Notes: generated by a model from the sequence alone, not told the origin. Shown: positions 50,501 through 61,597, counted from the stretch's first letter. The stretch: 64,000 bases of DNA from Isochrysis galbana (GCA_018136815.1 CM030935.1:2058388-2122387), one strand, 5' to 3'. Translations and numbers: made by a program.

Positions 50501-51817
50501 CACCAAAGTGAACGCTGAAGGAGGGCTCGTTGCTCCACGGACCACGGCAAGGGCCGTTGTGTTGAAGGGCCCCTCTCCTCGAATCTCTAGCGATCCAGAG
50601 GACGCCTTAGGGCATTCGCAGAAACTCCTTGACGCCGATCAGGCTCCTGGTGGATCAACTCCAACTGGAAGTCGTTGTGTCGCTTATTCTCACGATTTGT
50701 CGATGGAAACATCCCAATCGGGGCAGGTCGCAAATTTTGCCAAAGACCAGACGTTTGGTCAATCCGAAAATTTACATGCTGCTACCCTAGGGCTTACCAT
50801 GACAGCGTCTCGCTCACCTTCGATTGAGCATCAGGACGCGGCGCCGCACAATGGTAGTCGCTTCAAGCGGCCAGCCAAGCCCACCAGGGGGCCCATAGGG
50901 GCCAACAATGTCGTGTCATCGTTGAAAATCATCATTGTCGGCGATTCTGGCGTAGGAAAGTCGGCACTTGTGCGCCGTTTTGTCGAAGATGTGTTTGATG
51001 TCGCGACCGGTCCAACTATCGGCTTAGATGTCTCCACTAGGTCGATCGACCTTGGCGAGATGGGCGGCAGTGTGAAGCTCGACCTGTGGGACTCGGCTGG
51101 CCAAGAGAGGTTTGCGCCACTATTGCGTAGCTATTATCGAGGGGCCGGAGGAGTCATCTACGCATTTGATGTGACGTCTCGCAAGTCCTTTGAGCGGATA
51201 GATGATTATTGGACAGGCCAGGTGAGCCTCGAGCTTTTTCAGCAAGCGTTAGAGTTCAATTTTGACGGAGACGAGTTGGGCGAGCTCACCTTGCAAGACA
51301 CATGTTTATTGGGTTGGGGATTTTCCCTCTCTGCGTGTGTACATTTTGGTGCTATGTTGTCATTGCGAACAACTGTGCTAGGCCAGCCGAGCGAACGTGT
51401 TGCCGTCTCCTTGAGCTTCACTGCGTCCCCAATTTGTTGCCGTATCCCTGAGGTTCATTATGCCCCCGCATAATGCGTTAGGTGGAGAACAACCGTGCAG
51501 ACGAGGCGGCGGCGATCCTAGTTGGCTCGAAGGCAGACGAAGTTGAGACACGGGTGGTGCCTGAAGATGACGCGCGCGCTTTGGCCGATCGCCATAACAT
51601 GCAATACATAGAGGTCTCCTCGAAGACGGGCGCTGGAGTCTCCGACGCCTTCCATTTATTAGCGATGGCCATGTTGAACTCACAGCTTGAAGCCGATCCC
51701 CGAAATCCTTTGTCGACGCGGACCCCTGCTCCGGCCTCGGAGAATTCCGATGCTAACCTTGCCTTCAGCATCTCCAGAGCAACCCCTCCGAGGAAGGGAG
51801 GTTGCTGCGGTGGCTAA
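47547..51817 (+). CDS. Giant Rab GTPase with N-terminal helical repeats and nine IQ-like motifs
   Basis: Exons 47547-51221 and 51482-51817 (260-nt GT-AG intron) give 1,336 residues. Residues about 7-80 and 118-200 are two copies of a TPR-like helical unit sharing RISAANM. The middle (about 270-970) is Ala/Glu/Arg-rich helix with nine IQ-like calmodulin sites; seven sit in tandem repeats around VQAALRGQRAR. The C-terminal GTPase (from about 1125) has P-loop GDSGVGKS (1132-1139), switch II WDSAGQERF, a divergent GSKAD in place of NKxD, and SSK. It ends KGGCCGG, a CCXX-type double-cysteine prenylation signal. A membrane-anchored, Ca2+/calmodulin-responsive trafficking regulator is inferred. Known large Rabs (Rab44, RASEF, CRACR2A) instead carry EF hands. 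The ATG follows a CT-rich leader. Confidence 0.85.
48835..50460 (+). repeat. Coding tandem repeats in the IQ region of the Rab gene
   Basis: Seven units of roughly 180-360 bp, each with an EESHAAVTVQAALRGQRARA-type IQ core followed by variable numbers of short AEAEAEAKRR-type subrepeats. Near-identity between neighbours shows recent unit duplication. Antisense frames stay open through it because of the GC-rich repeat composition. Confidence 0.9.
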
Positions 51818-53185
51818 GCCATAAGCAACAATCGCCTTGACTGGCTAGGACCCTTTGCACTGCAGACCTCACTCACCCACGATTACAGTAGGGAACCGTA
51901 AGTGAGACCATGGTGCGCCATGCGACCATGCATTGCTCGATGTTTTTCTAGAGGAATCATCGCTGATCGTTGCACCAGCGGTTGCTCGATGGTGTCCTGT
52001 GTACGGACCTACTAGAAAGAGAAAATACTTGAATAAAACTAGCTCCAGCTCCTAACCTACTTTTATAAGTGGGGTCAACGGGGGCCTCGCGCCCCCTCCC
52101 TGGGTGGGCCGGTACTGTCAGCCTCAGCCCTTGCGCCTTTGTTGGCGCCCAAACCCCTAGGGGGCGCGGGCCAGGATTCGCGCTCCCACGCCCACTTTGG
52201 CCTGCCCTCGAGCTGACTCCCCCATCCTTCCTCGTCGCCAAGCAGACAAGGGACTACGGGCAGCACTCATGGCCAGCGAGGCAGGTCACGTTCCGTCGAA
52301 CATGGGACATGATTCAAGATTCAAGTTGAGCCATCAAATGTCCATAGTCCGTTTACAATAACACTCGAATATGTGTAAACACAACAATATAATAGCGGTC
52401 TTTCGATGCCATTGACCCATGTAACCACCCGCAATCATACGCCTGGCGCATGGCTTTCATGCTCCGTCTTCATCTTCATCTTCTTCGTCTTTCTTTCCTT
52501 CTCCGAGGAAGTCCAAGACCTGCCTCCAGGTATATATCTATGAACTTTGTCACACGGCGGGCGCCGCAGTCGATCGCCATGCAGCGCATTTGTCACACTC
52601 GTCGTCAATGACGTTGTTATCAACGATGTGACACATGACGTCGACGGCGTCTGCCCGAATGGCCACCCCAATCGTCCCAGGGGTGCCGCCCGGGTTCCCA
52701 CTCGCAATCATACGCCCGGAGTCCCCCCGCGGGAATGGCGGAGTTGTTTTGCCCAGTTCGCGGGAGCTGTTAGGTGTTGATACTTGTTAGCCCCCTTTTG
52801 GAGCTATCGACACACGCTTGTGTAGTGTTTTCGGGTTGTGCGCACAAGGAGTGGCACAGCGCCGGTACGAGGTACGCAGATTTGATTGCCATCGCAAACA
52901 AAGACCGATCGCCACCAACCAATTCTTGTAGCACTTCTCTAGGTGCTCTGCTGTCGCTTATACTTTCGCATATTAGCTTGAGCCCGGTAGCATTTTATAA
53001 CGTTTGATGCTCTGCGCGCGCAGCAACACGAGCAGCAGCAGCGGAGGAGCTAGGCTTCATGCTTCATCTCTTAGTGCTGTTACTATTGACTCGTCGTGGT
53101 TCTGAATGACGTCTCGCACAAGGTGTGCACGGCAGATATACATGCCGCGCGCGGCATACAGGATAAGCGACCGGCCGACAGCCCA
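51818..53185. other. Intergenic, with a partial repeat block
   Basis: 52053-52150 matches 30224-30345 (CCTACTTTTATAA, GGGCCTCGCGCCCCC, GGTGGGCCGGTAC-like blocks). No supportable gene was seen. The end is 3' flank of the PHD gene. Confidence 0.45.
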
Positions 53186-54016
53186 CTAACTGCTCCGTCG
53201 ACCCACGTGTCTACCGCGCTGCTCTCTTTGAGTGATGCCCCCGCCGGTGTCCTGCTTTGCTGCGCAAGGCTTTGTGCCTTGACCTAGCGAAGAGGCCCCG
53301 TAGCAATCCTGCCACCATTCTGGCTGGACTTGCTGCTGAAGTTGCTGGGCAACGAGCTCAGCCACCACGGCAGTAGGAGCAGGTTGTGGACCGGCTGCAG
53401 TAGATCGGGAATCGGCCATGACTGCCTCAAGTGAGCCGCTTACTTCCTTGATCAGATCCCAGCCTACTTCGAGCTCATGCTGCGGATCACTCAAGAAGTC
53501 ATACAGCTGGCCCGCGAGCACTGGGGCAGGCTGTGTCGACGAAAGAATCCGATGCATGCAAAAACCCAGCCGAGCAGTGCGCACACAGTGCGGGCACCAC
53601 CAGTCTTCCTCAGAATTGTCTATCCGCTTGAGATGTTCATTTTCAGTACTACTCAAGCAACGGGCATGGTAGACCCGAGGGCAGACGTCACAGCAGGTCA
53701 ACTTTCCCGGCTGGCCGCACACGCAGCACTCGTCGTCCTCTTCCACCTCCTCTTCCGAGACAGCGTCCCCCTCCTCCGCGCCAGCGCCCGCTCCACCGTC
53801 TGGAGATGCAGCCGGAGGTCCGCCATCGAGAGACCTCAGCCGCCCTGAAGTCTTGAGGATCCACTCGTCTATGCCGGAGGCCTCGAGATGGACGAGGACA
53901 GACGTGGCAGTAACCATCCTAACCAGCGCCTCTTGACCATCCAGCAAGATCTGTGAGCCAGGCGCCACCCTCTCCTCGCTGGGTGCTCGTCTGCGCTTCT
54001 TGGCCGCGGCGCCCAT
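53186..54016 (-). CDS. PHD-finger protein, probable chromatin reader
   Basis: 276 residues in one exon, starting MGAAAKKRRRAPSEERVAPG (a basic, NLS-like start). Residues about 18-63 may form a small Tudor-like beta barrel (GSQILLDGQEALVRMV, VLVHLEASGIDEWI). After an acidic linker, residues 97-144 form a PHD finger with C4-H-C3 ligands: CCVC, CCDVC, YHARC and WWCPHC. PHD fingers read histone H3 tails. The C-terminal part is helical, then Gln/Ala-rich. The upstream open frame is Arg/Glu/Gly low-complexity sequence from the G/A tract and is excluded. The 3' end is less certain because a donor-like GTCAAGG lies near residue 250. Divergent from the TPS-like gene. Confidence 0.75.
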   Translation of the reverse strand: MGAAAKKRRRAPSEERVAPGSQILLDGQEALVRMVTATSVLVHLEASGIDEWILKTSGRLRSLDGGPPAASPDGGAGAGAEEGDAVSEEEVEEDDECCVCGQPGKLTCCDVCPRVYHARCLSSTENEHLKRIDNSEEDWWCPHCVRTARLGFCMHRILSSTQPAPVLAGQLYDFLSDPQHELEVGWDLIKEVSGSLEAVMADSRSTAAGPQPAPTAVVAELVAQQLQQQVQPEWWQDCYGASSLGQGTKPCAAKQDTGGGITQREQRGRHVGRRSS

Positions 54017-54062
54017 GCGCGCGCCCCCCCTCCCCCCTCCCCCCCCCCGCCCTCGCCCATTT

Positions 54063-54109
<47 letters not shown>

Positions 54110-54522
54110 CTCCCCCACTCTGTCCCTCGCTCTTCTCACCTCCCACCTCCCGCTCTCTCTGCGCCCCCCCCATCCCCTGCCCCCCCCCCCCCCATCCCTC
54201 TCCCTCTCTCTCCCTCCCTCCCCCCCTCCCCTCTCCCTCCCTCTCTCTCTCCCTCGCTCTCTCCCTCCCTCCCACTCTCCCTCTCTCTCCATCCCTTTCC
54301 TCCTCTCCCTCCCTCCCTCCCTCTCCCTCCCTCCCTCTCTCTCCCCCTCTCTCTCTCCCTTCATCAAGGGGGAGAGAAGATATTCTAAAGAAGAGCGGCC
54401 GGCCGCCGCTGCCGAAACTCTCTCGGCCCCACGCGCGCGCGCCCCTCCTCCCAGCCTCCCCCCTCCCCTCTCCTCTCCCTCCTCCGCTCTTCCCCCCATC
54501 CCTTCCCGCCCTCGTCCGACCG
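54017..54522. promoter_or_regulatory. Divergent promoter region of the PHD and TPS-like genes, CT-rich
   Basis: 506 bases between start codons. 54060-54360 is almost entirely C and T on the plus strand, with long CT dinucleotide runs, and a C run lies at about 54180-54192. This is the clearest example of the C/T tracts that recur at gene starts in this window. Confidence 0.55.
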
Positions 54523-57500
54523 ATGCGCTCGGTGCGCTCGTTCGGCGCGCACCTGGGCATGCCCCTCGCCGAGGAGCCGCTCCACTCCGCCCCGCTCTTC
54601 GTGCGTGTGAGCTTCGAGGTGCGTGTTGAGACACAGTGGGGGGAGACTGTTGTGGTGGTGGGAGACGCTCCGCAGCTCGGAGCGTGGCAGCCAGAGCACG
54701 GGGTGAGGATGACGACGTGCGAGGCGACCTATCCGATCTGGAGGTGTGAGCCTCTCCTCCTTAGCGAGGCAGGCGAGATCGAGTACAAGTTTGTTGTGCT
54801 CCACGAGGAGACGGGCGACACGCGCTGGGAGCCGCTGCCGCACAACCGGCGGCTCGAGTTCAGCGGCACCGAGATGCAGGTGGTCACCGACTGGGGCTCT
54901 CCTGATGCGTTGCCTCCGCTTCCGTTGGTCGGCTCCCTCTCGCTCCCCCCTCAAACGATTTGCGATAGCGGTGGACATGCAGCGCCACCACACATAGACT
55001 CGATGACCAACTCCAACGCGTCAGGGACGTTCTCTGAGTTGGGAGGTGGATCGATCAAGGGTGAGGGATCGGCGGGCACGCCTTGCCGGCTGCTGGTGGT
55101 CCAGCAACACTTGCCATTCAACGTGCACCAGGCGGAAGACGGCTCGTGGGGTGGCTCTTGGGACGAGTGGGACCTGCTTGTCACCTCGGCACAAGGCGGC
55201 CGTCACTTGATGGACTCGCTTGACGTCGAGGTCATCTTTGTTGGATGCCTTCGCCAACGAGTGCCCATCGAGGCGCAAGAGATGGTGCAGGAGATGCTCG
55301 CCAAGTACAACTGCTCGCCCGTGTTCCTCCCCGAGGAGCTCTATGAGCAGCACTGCGATGGCTACGGCCCAACCATCCTGCTTCCGATCCTACATAACCA
55401 GATTCCAGACCGGCATGGTGGAGGCAAGGGTGGTGATGGCGCCTACGTCAGTTCGCTCTACGCATCGTACGTGAAGGCAAATGACGCATTCGCGGAGGCC
55501 GTGACGCGACTACTCCATGCTGGGGACATGGTATGGGTACACGCCTACCCACTGATGCTCGTCGCAGGCGCGCTCCGCGCCCGCAATCCTCCGCCACACG
55601 TGGTCATCTCCTTCTTCTTGCACTCGCCCTGTCCCTCACCGGAGGTGTGGCGAGTTATTCCCCACCGGGCAGAACTCCTGCGCGGGATGTTGGCGGCTGA
55701 TGTCGTCGGCTTTCACCTCTTTGAATACGCGAGGCACTTCATGACGTCGTGTCGGCGGCTACTTGGCCTGAGGGAGAGAGTAGGCTCCGGAGCTGGAGGA
55801 GTTCTAGCTATCGACAATCATGGAAGACAGGTGAGGTGGGGTGACTTGGACGGGCGGAGATAGGGCGTCGGGACCCAATTTAACATCCAGACTTAGTGGG
55901 ACATTCTGGTCCTGGTCACACCTTCTGCGGATGAGATCCTCGACTGAGCCATCGCTATGAATCGCAGGTCACTATCACCGTTTCGCACGTCGGCATCGAT
56001 CGCGATGTCCTTTGTCACCGCCTGGCATTGCCTGAAGTCCAGCAGCATGAAGCGCGATTGCGCGAACGGTGCCGCGTGGGAGAACGGATTGTCATCGGAG
56101 GAGTAGAGATGCTCAATCCCCTGCAGGTTGGACATTGTCCATGCTCTCGGCGGGGTGGGATGGCATACCACTCTGGATCGGGCGATGGGAGTGGCATCTA
56201 GTATGGGGAGGGCACGTGCTGTCACTCGCGCGAGATGTCCCCACTCTTGGGAGGATTATGGAGGGCATGTGGAGCCACACGCATCGTATGCTCGCTACAA
56301 CGTATAGCACTTTGCGAGCCGGCTCAGATGGTACTCAGTTGGCACTTTTGGCATCACCATGTCCGTAATTCAACATGGTGGCATTTTCCTCTCGTTCAAC
56401 CGTCGCCATTTCACTTTTTGCGCCCCTTTCGATCTCTCAGGGTGCTCAAATCAAGCTCCTTGCTTACGAGCAGTTGCTAGCCAACTATGCTATGTGGCGA
56501 CCTCGCCTCACAATGCTACAGGTACGCTGCCAGCTACCACTCTTCAACGTTGTAGCTTAAGATCGCTCAAACACCGGTGAATCCCCCGCCCCTCTCAGGT
56601 GTGTTTTCCGGATCGTGCGCGCCCGAAGCTTTCGGCGCACGTATCCGCTGAGAATCGCGCGATCGTCGCTCGGATTGCGCGAGCTTTCGGCGAAGAAGCC
56701 ATACACTACATCGAGATTGGAAATGAGATCGAATCGTCCGAGTGGACTGTTAACTACAGGCGCGCAACTCCGATGCCAGCTTTGCACCTAATCAATGCTG
56801 CCGGAGCGGAAAGGCGGCATCCTGTGCACCTCTGCCCCACGTTCAGCTGTCATCCCACCGTCCTTTCCGGTCAGGCTGGCGCTCTTCCGAGTTATCGACC
56901 TGCTGCTCAACTGCGCCATGAAGGACGGCCTGAATCTGCTTCCCTTTGAATATGTCTTGACCAAATCCACTCAGCAATCGACAGGGGTCGTCGTCTTATC
57001 CGGTAAGCAAGACCACACGGGGAACTCGAGCGGGATCTTACACACAATCATCACGTAATGGTCCGGCCACCACCGCAATCCGGCTTACTGGCATGGCTCA
57101 GCTCGACGGCGTAGAGCTTTGAGCAAAGCCCTCTTGTGCTCCACCATGTGCATCGCAGAATTCGTCGGGTGTGCTCATGTCCTAAATGGATGTGTGCGGA
57201 TCAACCCCTTCAATCTCGAGCACGTTGTCGAACAGCTTGATTCAGGTAGGGCTGTGATACCCCGTTCTCTCTACCCTGACGCTCAATCCCCAACTCCGCC
57301 TTGTTGCCCATTTCACGAACATCCAGCCTACTTCACGAACATCTAAACCGTACTCTATTGTGGATCGTTCGACTCTCGAACTTCATCAAAAGTCCTCGCC
57401 TCCTGCCTGCCGCCCCATGGCAGCTCTCTCCATGTCTCCTACCGAGCGCGCCGCGCGCCTTTCTAAGGACCACAAGTTTGTTTCATCGCACACAACTTCC

Positions 57501-59240
57501 TCGTGGCTCAACGTGGCTGTGCAAGACATGCGCCGCACTCGTGCAACTCTCACTTCCGGCAAAGCTCCGTCGCGCGAGACTCTTGGCCTTTGCGACTTTG
57601 GTGCCGAAACGATAGCAGGACAGCCCCTTCCTGCGCTATCGCCGGAAGCTCTCGCGCGCGCATACTGGCAAGCGTCAAGAAGGCTCATTGTGCTGGGACT
57701 CGATGGCACTTTGATACAGCAAGAGAAGGTGAGAGCATTTGTGAGCTTTTGTTGACTGTCGCGATGCTCATGAAAAGACCTGCAGCTGGACTCCCTTGGA
57801 GTTGCCGGGCTCCATACTTGTGCCATAATTGTGTGCACAGGTTCTCGAGCACCTGAAGCTGTTCCATGACTTCGTCGGCCGTTCGCTGGATCCACCAGCC
57901 GCGGCTCTGCATTGTCTTGAGTCGATCGCTTCCGACTCCTCGAATTCTGTCCATGTCATCTCTGGGCGTTCCGCTTCCGACCTCTCCGCGTGCTTAGGAC
58001 GCATCGAGGGGCTGGGCCTAGCCGCAGAATTGGGATTCAGTGTGCTCAAACCTGGCGAAAACCACTGGACGAAAAGGGAGCTGACGCTTGCACAAGAAAG
58101 ATGGAAGGATGCTGCAAGGCCTATTTTCGAACGGTAAGCAGCCTCGACTGATTGGCGAGCTAGCCGTTGCTGACGGGTGGGTGCACACTATGAAATAGGT
58201 GGCGCGCGGCTCCTCTCCCGCGCGTCCCCGACTTTTTCCGTGTTTAATCAGGACTCCCTACACGCGCCGTGGGCAGTCCTCATGAACGCCTCCCTCTCCC
58301 GCTGCTGCACTCTCACATGAATTAGTTCTTCATGCCTTTCCATGAGTCAGGTTCATGCTACGCACAAATGGTGTCTACACGCAGTGGCAAGAGTCGGTCG
58401 CTCGCTGGTGTTACCACAATGCTGACCCGGACTACGGCCGTTTCCAGGCGAGCCCCACCCCCCTTCCATGAGAGTTTCTGTGGAGGGCAGTTTGAGTGGA
58501 GGCCGGGGCGATCGTTCGATGGCGCACTGCCCACCCCTACCCCCCACCTTGAAGCCTCGCAACACACATTCCATTAGGCACGACAATTGACAGCTGTCCT
58601 CAAGGAGCAGCTAAAGGGTGCGGGTGTCTCCGTCTCGCATTCAGTTGCAAAATGCCAAGTTGAGGTACGGCAAATTGTGCCAGACGTCATCGCCCATCCG
58701 GAGTGTCTTCCTAGCGTCCTCGCTTTTCTTCGTTAGACATGTCTTCCGTAGCTGCGCGTGGCGTATCGCTTTGTGAGGCAACGCTTGGCGCACGCCGCAT
58801 CGCTTTTTGTGGCAGGTGCGTATTGCCGGGGTGAACAAGGGTGCTTTTGCTGATGAAGTGCTCCTCGCTGCCGATGCCGCATCCCCTGTGGACTTCATCC
58901 TTGCCATCGGCGACGACGAGGACGACGAGTACATGCTCTCAGCGATAACTGCGCGAGCCTCGCACCCGGGGATAATGGAGCGCCTTCAGGGAAGACTCTT
59001 CACTGTTACTGTCGGTACGTGTGAGAAACCGTGCCCATTGACACCACACGTTCGCCTCCTGGGCGTATTACTTCTCGTGTTGCGTGCACCCTCTCACTCC
59101 CCCCCCCCCCCCCCCTCCCGCCCCTGCCCCGCCGACGCCGGGTAGGTGCGAAGGAAGTAAGTCACGCGCGCTACGTTGTTGAGAGTGCACGGACTGTCCT
59201 CCATTTGCTTCAGACCCTCAGCGACGGCCAAACAGCTTAG
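54523..59240 (+). CDS. CBM20-trehalose-6-phosphate synthase/phosphatase homologue, probable pseudoenzyme, 12 exons
   Basis: Exons 54523-55830, 55968-56126, 56441-56521, 56599-56759, 56875-57002, 57159-57245, 57424-57728, 57841-58133, 58351-58447, 58578-58664, 58816-59014 and 59146-59240; 999 residues. Residues about 28-118 are a CBM20 starch-binding domain (VVVVGDAPQLGAWQPEHG); about 188-640 a TPS (GT20) fold; about 725-999 a TPP HAD fold ending LFTVTVG-AKEVSHARYVVE. Introns 4 (56760-56874) and 9 (58448-58577) are GC-AG. Key TPS positions differ: HDYHL is HAYPL (340-344), and the UDP-binding Arg and Lys align with Met484 and Gln489. HAD motif I reads GLDGT, so the nucleophilic Asp is Gly733. 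A regulatory rather than catalytic role, like plant class II TPS, is inferred; the CBM20 suggests glucan association. Confidence 0.85.
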
Positions 59241-60102
59241 AAAAGTCAACCCATGCCATGCTGGTCGTGCGTGGATGTCTTGGCGCACGTTTGGGGACGC
59301 TAACGATACTTATCCGCCATCCCCACACAAGTATCGATCGCGTCGAGGACTTCCAAATTTGTGCATCTTGCTGATCATCGGTGATGTGGTGCATGAGGAC
59401 TGATTGGCTGGAGCGGTGACTCCCCCCCCCCCCCATCCTAATGTGTACACCGTGTGACTGCATACTTCCTCATCGCCTTATGGCCAATGCGACCACCTTT
59501 CGGCGGTGGCTCCATTTGCTCTACTTGGATGCTAGATGCCGGAACGTGACGGACTGTCCCAAATGGGGAATCGCGTGTTCTCGTTCACAGTCCCCGGTCA
59601 CGCCTAGGCCATGGATGCCATGGGTTCCGAACGTTATTTCTCAATATGCACTTGGCGAGAGGCTATGGTAATTGTGGGTGTGTCCAACATGGCGTTGATG
59701 TTGATGTGTGTGCTATGTTCGTTGCCGTGTCTTTTTACCTCTTTGTGTGCAACTAACTGCTCTTCACTGGAAAAAAAAATTCTTAATATTCTCGCCGCGC
59801 GCGCGACCTCGCACCAGGTCGCACCCTTACTGTGCCACGTCCGCTCCTCCCCCCCCCCCCCCACCTCCACCTGCCTTGCGGCCCGTCCCTCGTGAGCTAC
59901 CTAGGGGCTGGGTGTGTGGGGTTTCCTGCAGCAGACGGCGTGTTCCGATCCCCGATAGGTTGTCCTCCTCTTCCTCCTGCGCCATCGGGCTATCGATTAC
60001 TATGTTGTCTCATGGGTCGGTGAGGTAGACGGCTGGTTCGCGGTGTGTCCGAGGACGGGGGTCTGGTAGGCGGGTGGGTCGCGGTTTTGGGTTTGTGCGC
60101 TG
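59241..60102. other. Intergenic, no gene seen
   Basis: 3' flank of the TPS-like gene with C-rich runs (about 59425-59435, 59850-59862). Short frames show nothing recognisable. Confidence 0.45.
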
Positions 60103-60545
60103 TTATGCGAATCTATCGACTATGCGGAGCGCTTGTGCTACCGCGAACAGGTTTGTGCCCAGCGATAGTGTGCCATTGTCATTGATTGTGAAAACGGGGG
60201 CGCATAGCTCTCGCGGGGGCTTGAGTTTGGGTTTTCTCCCTTGGGAGGCCTTGTTTGTGCGTGCGGTCGAGGACTTGTTTGGGGGCACGAGGCCTCTAGC
60301 GAGGATCGTGAATCTGCTTAGCGTCTTTTCGATTACCGGCACTTGGTGAAAGGTGTAGTTGTCAAACTCTACTCTGTAAAAGTCACCTATTATGTATCTC
60401 CATGCTATGAGGTAAAGAGCTTTGAGGCTATCGGGTGTCGTTGTATTCGGGTATGCGAACAGTCTATCTTTGATTTTCTGGACTGTTGATCTTTCTCTCT
60501 CGGGCGTGTAGCCCGTCACCGCTTCGATGTTATTGGAAGATTTGC
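60103..60545 (-). CDS. Unrecognised protein fragment next to a copia relic, probably transposon-derived
   Basis: The minus-strand frame from about 60545 to a stop at 60103 reads as normal protein, e.g. DSLKALYLIAWRYIIGDFYR and LGTNLFAVAQALRIVDRFA. The open frame continues upstream to 60714, but that part is only the antisense of a copia RNase H fragment, so the real segment seems to begin at the junction near 60545. A truncated mobile-element protein is most likely. No family was recognised. Confidence 0.35.
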
Positions 60546-60552
60546 TGCGTGG

Positions 60553-60756
60553 ATGGCTTTCAAGAAGACTAAGCATATCTTGCGTGCAGGAGCCTTTTTG
60601 CGCGACCTCGTCGCTAAACAGGTCCTCACGCTCAAGCACGTCAAAGGGCATCAGATGGTTGCTGACATTTTGACGAAACCATGTCCGCGCAACCAATTTC
60701 ATCGGATTCTTCAACTCCTTGATTCCTTCTCTTCTTCGACTCTCTGCGAGATGTGA
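60553..60756 (+). pseudogene. Ty1/copia retrotransposon fragment, C-terminal RNase H end
   Basis: The last 60 or so residues of a copia polyprotein are visible: FLRDLVAKQVLTLKHVKGHQ and MVADILTKPCPRNQFHRIL, then a stop. ADILTKP is the diagnostic copia RNase H tail. All upstream gag, protease, integrase and reverse-transcriptase sequence is missing, so the copy is dead. A purine-rich stretch AGGAGGGGGT (about 60809) lies where a polypurine tract would be expected; no LTR pair was found in the window. Confidence 0.75.
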
Positions 60757-61459
60757 ATCTTCTTCGACGTTTGGTTGTAAGTAAGCGTCGTACCCGTACT
60801 CCGCTTAGGAGGGGGTATCATGGATACATCCATGATATGTGCATCATAGATGCATATCTATCATCTATCATGGGTACATCCATCTCATGCATCGTGGATG
60901 CTCATTCTAACCTCTGTATGTTTATACTGAGGTCTCTGCTTCTCACTTCTCCCTCGCGGCCGTTTCGAGTCCGCGCGGGGCATTCTTGCGGCACAGAAAT
61001 TTCCCCGCGCGCTCTTACTTTGTTACTATTAGTTTTGCGCGCGTTTGTGTGAATGTGCGTGCGCGTGAATGTCCCAAACGCCTGCCACCCCTCCCCCCCC
61101 CAAGCCTCCTTCCGCACTTCCGCGCCCTCCGTGCGTCGTGCGTCGTGCGTCGATCACCATGCCCGTAGTCACTCCCGAGGAAAGCTCCATGAGCTCCTCT
61201 CAAGAACCGCGTTCCGCGCTAGCTGCCGGCGCGCCGTCGCAGGCAATCTCCAAGAGTGAGATCAGCCTTGCTCTGACACGTATACATACGTTTGCATACA
61301 CCGTCATCAATCTTGAAGTTGCCATCACACTTACCGACGTTGGTTGCCTCCTTTTCGCCCACGCGAAGGGGACCTAGGGATAACCACGGGAGCGTCGAAT
61401 AATATTTCATGTCTCTTGTGCTGATGTAAAACAATAAAAAACAACCTTCCAGAGAGTTG
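60757..61459. other. Intergenic or retrotransposon 3' remnant
   Basis: 60820-60900 is a palindrome-rich block of ATGGATACATCCATGATATG-like words that may belong to the end of the copia relic. No gene recognised in the remainder. Confidence 0.4.
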
Positions 61460-61597
61460 CAGTGAGCCTTGATCTGAAATGTTGGCAGGAAAGAAGCGAA
61501 GCGAGAGTGGAATACCGTCTTGGTCCACAAGAGCGGATACTTTGGTGACTAGCCTACACCCAAATCGAGTGAATGGAGTAAGACCACGTGTGTGTTT
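61460..61597 (-). pseudogene. IS4/IS5-like DDE transposase fragment
   Basis: About 46 residues on the minus strand, including KVSALVDQDGIPLSLRFFPA and NISDQGSL. The A-LVD-GIPLSL-FxPAN-SD pattern is typical of the catalytic core of IS4/IS5-type transposases, which also occur in eukaryotic Harbinger/ISL2EU-like elements. The flanks in this frame lose similarity, and no N-terminal DNA-binding part or inverted repeats were found. A short relic. Confidence 0.5.

Noticed and set aside
48392..50545. Several long minus-strand ORFs (up to about 300 aa) of Ala/Ser or Arg/Leu/Pro composition
   Set aside because: Antisense shadows of the GC-rich tandem IQ repeats of the Rab gene.
53953..54522. Pro/Ser/Leu-rich extension of the TPS frame
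   Set aside because: Translation of the CT tract; overlaps the first codons of the PHD gene on the other strand.
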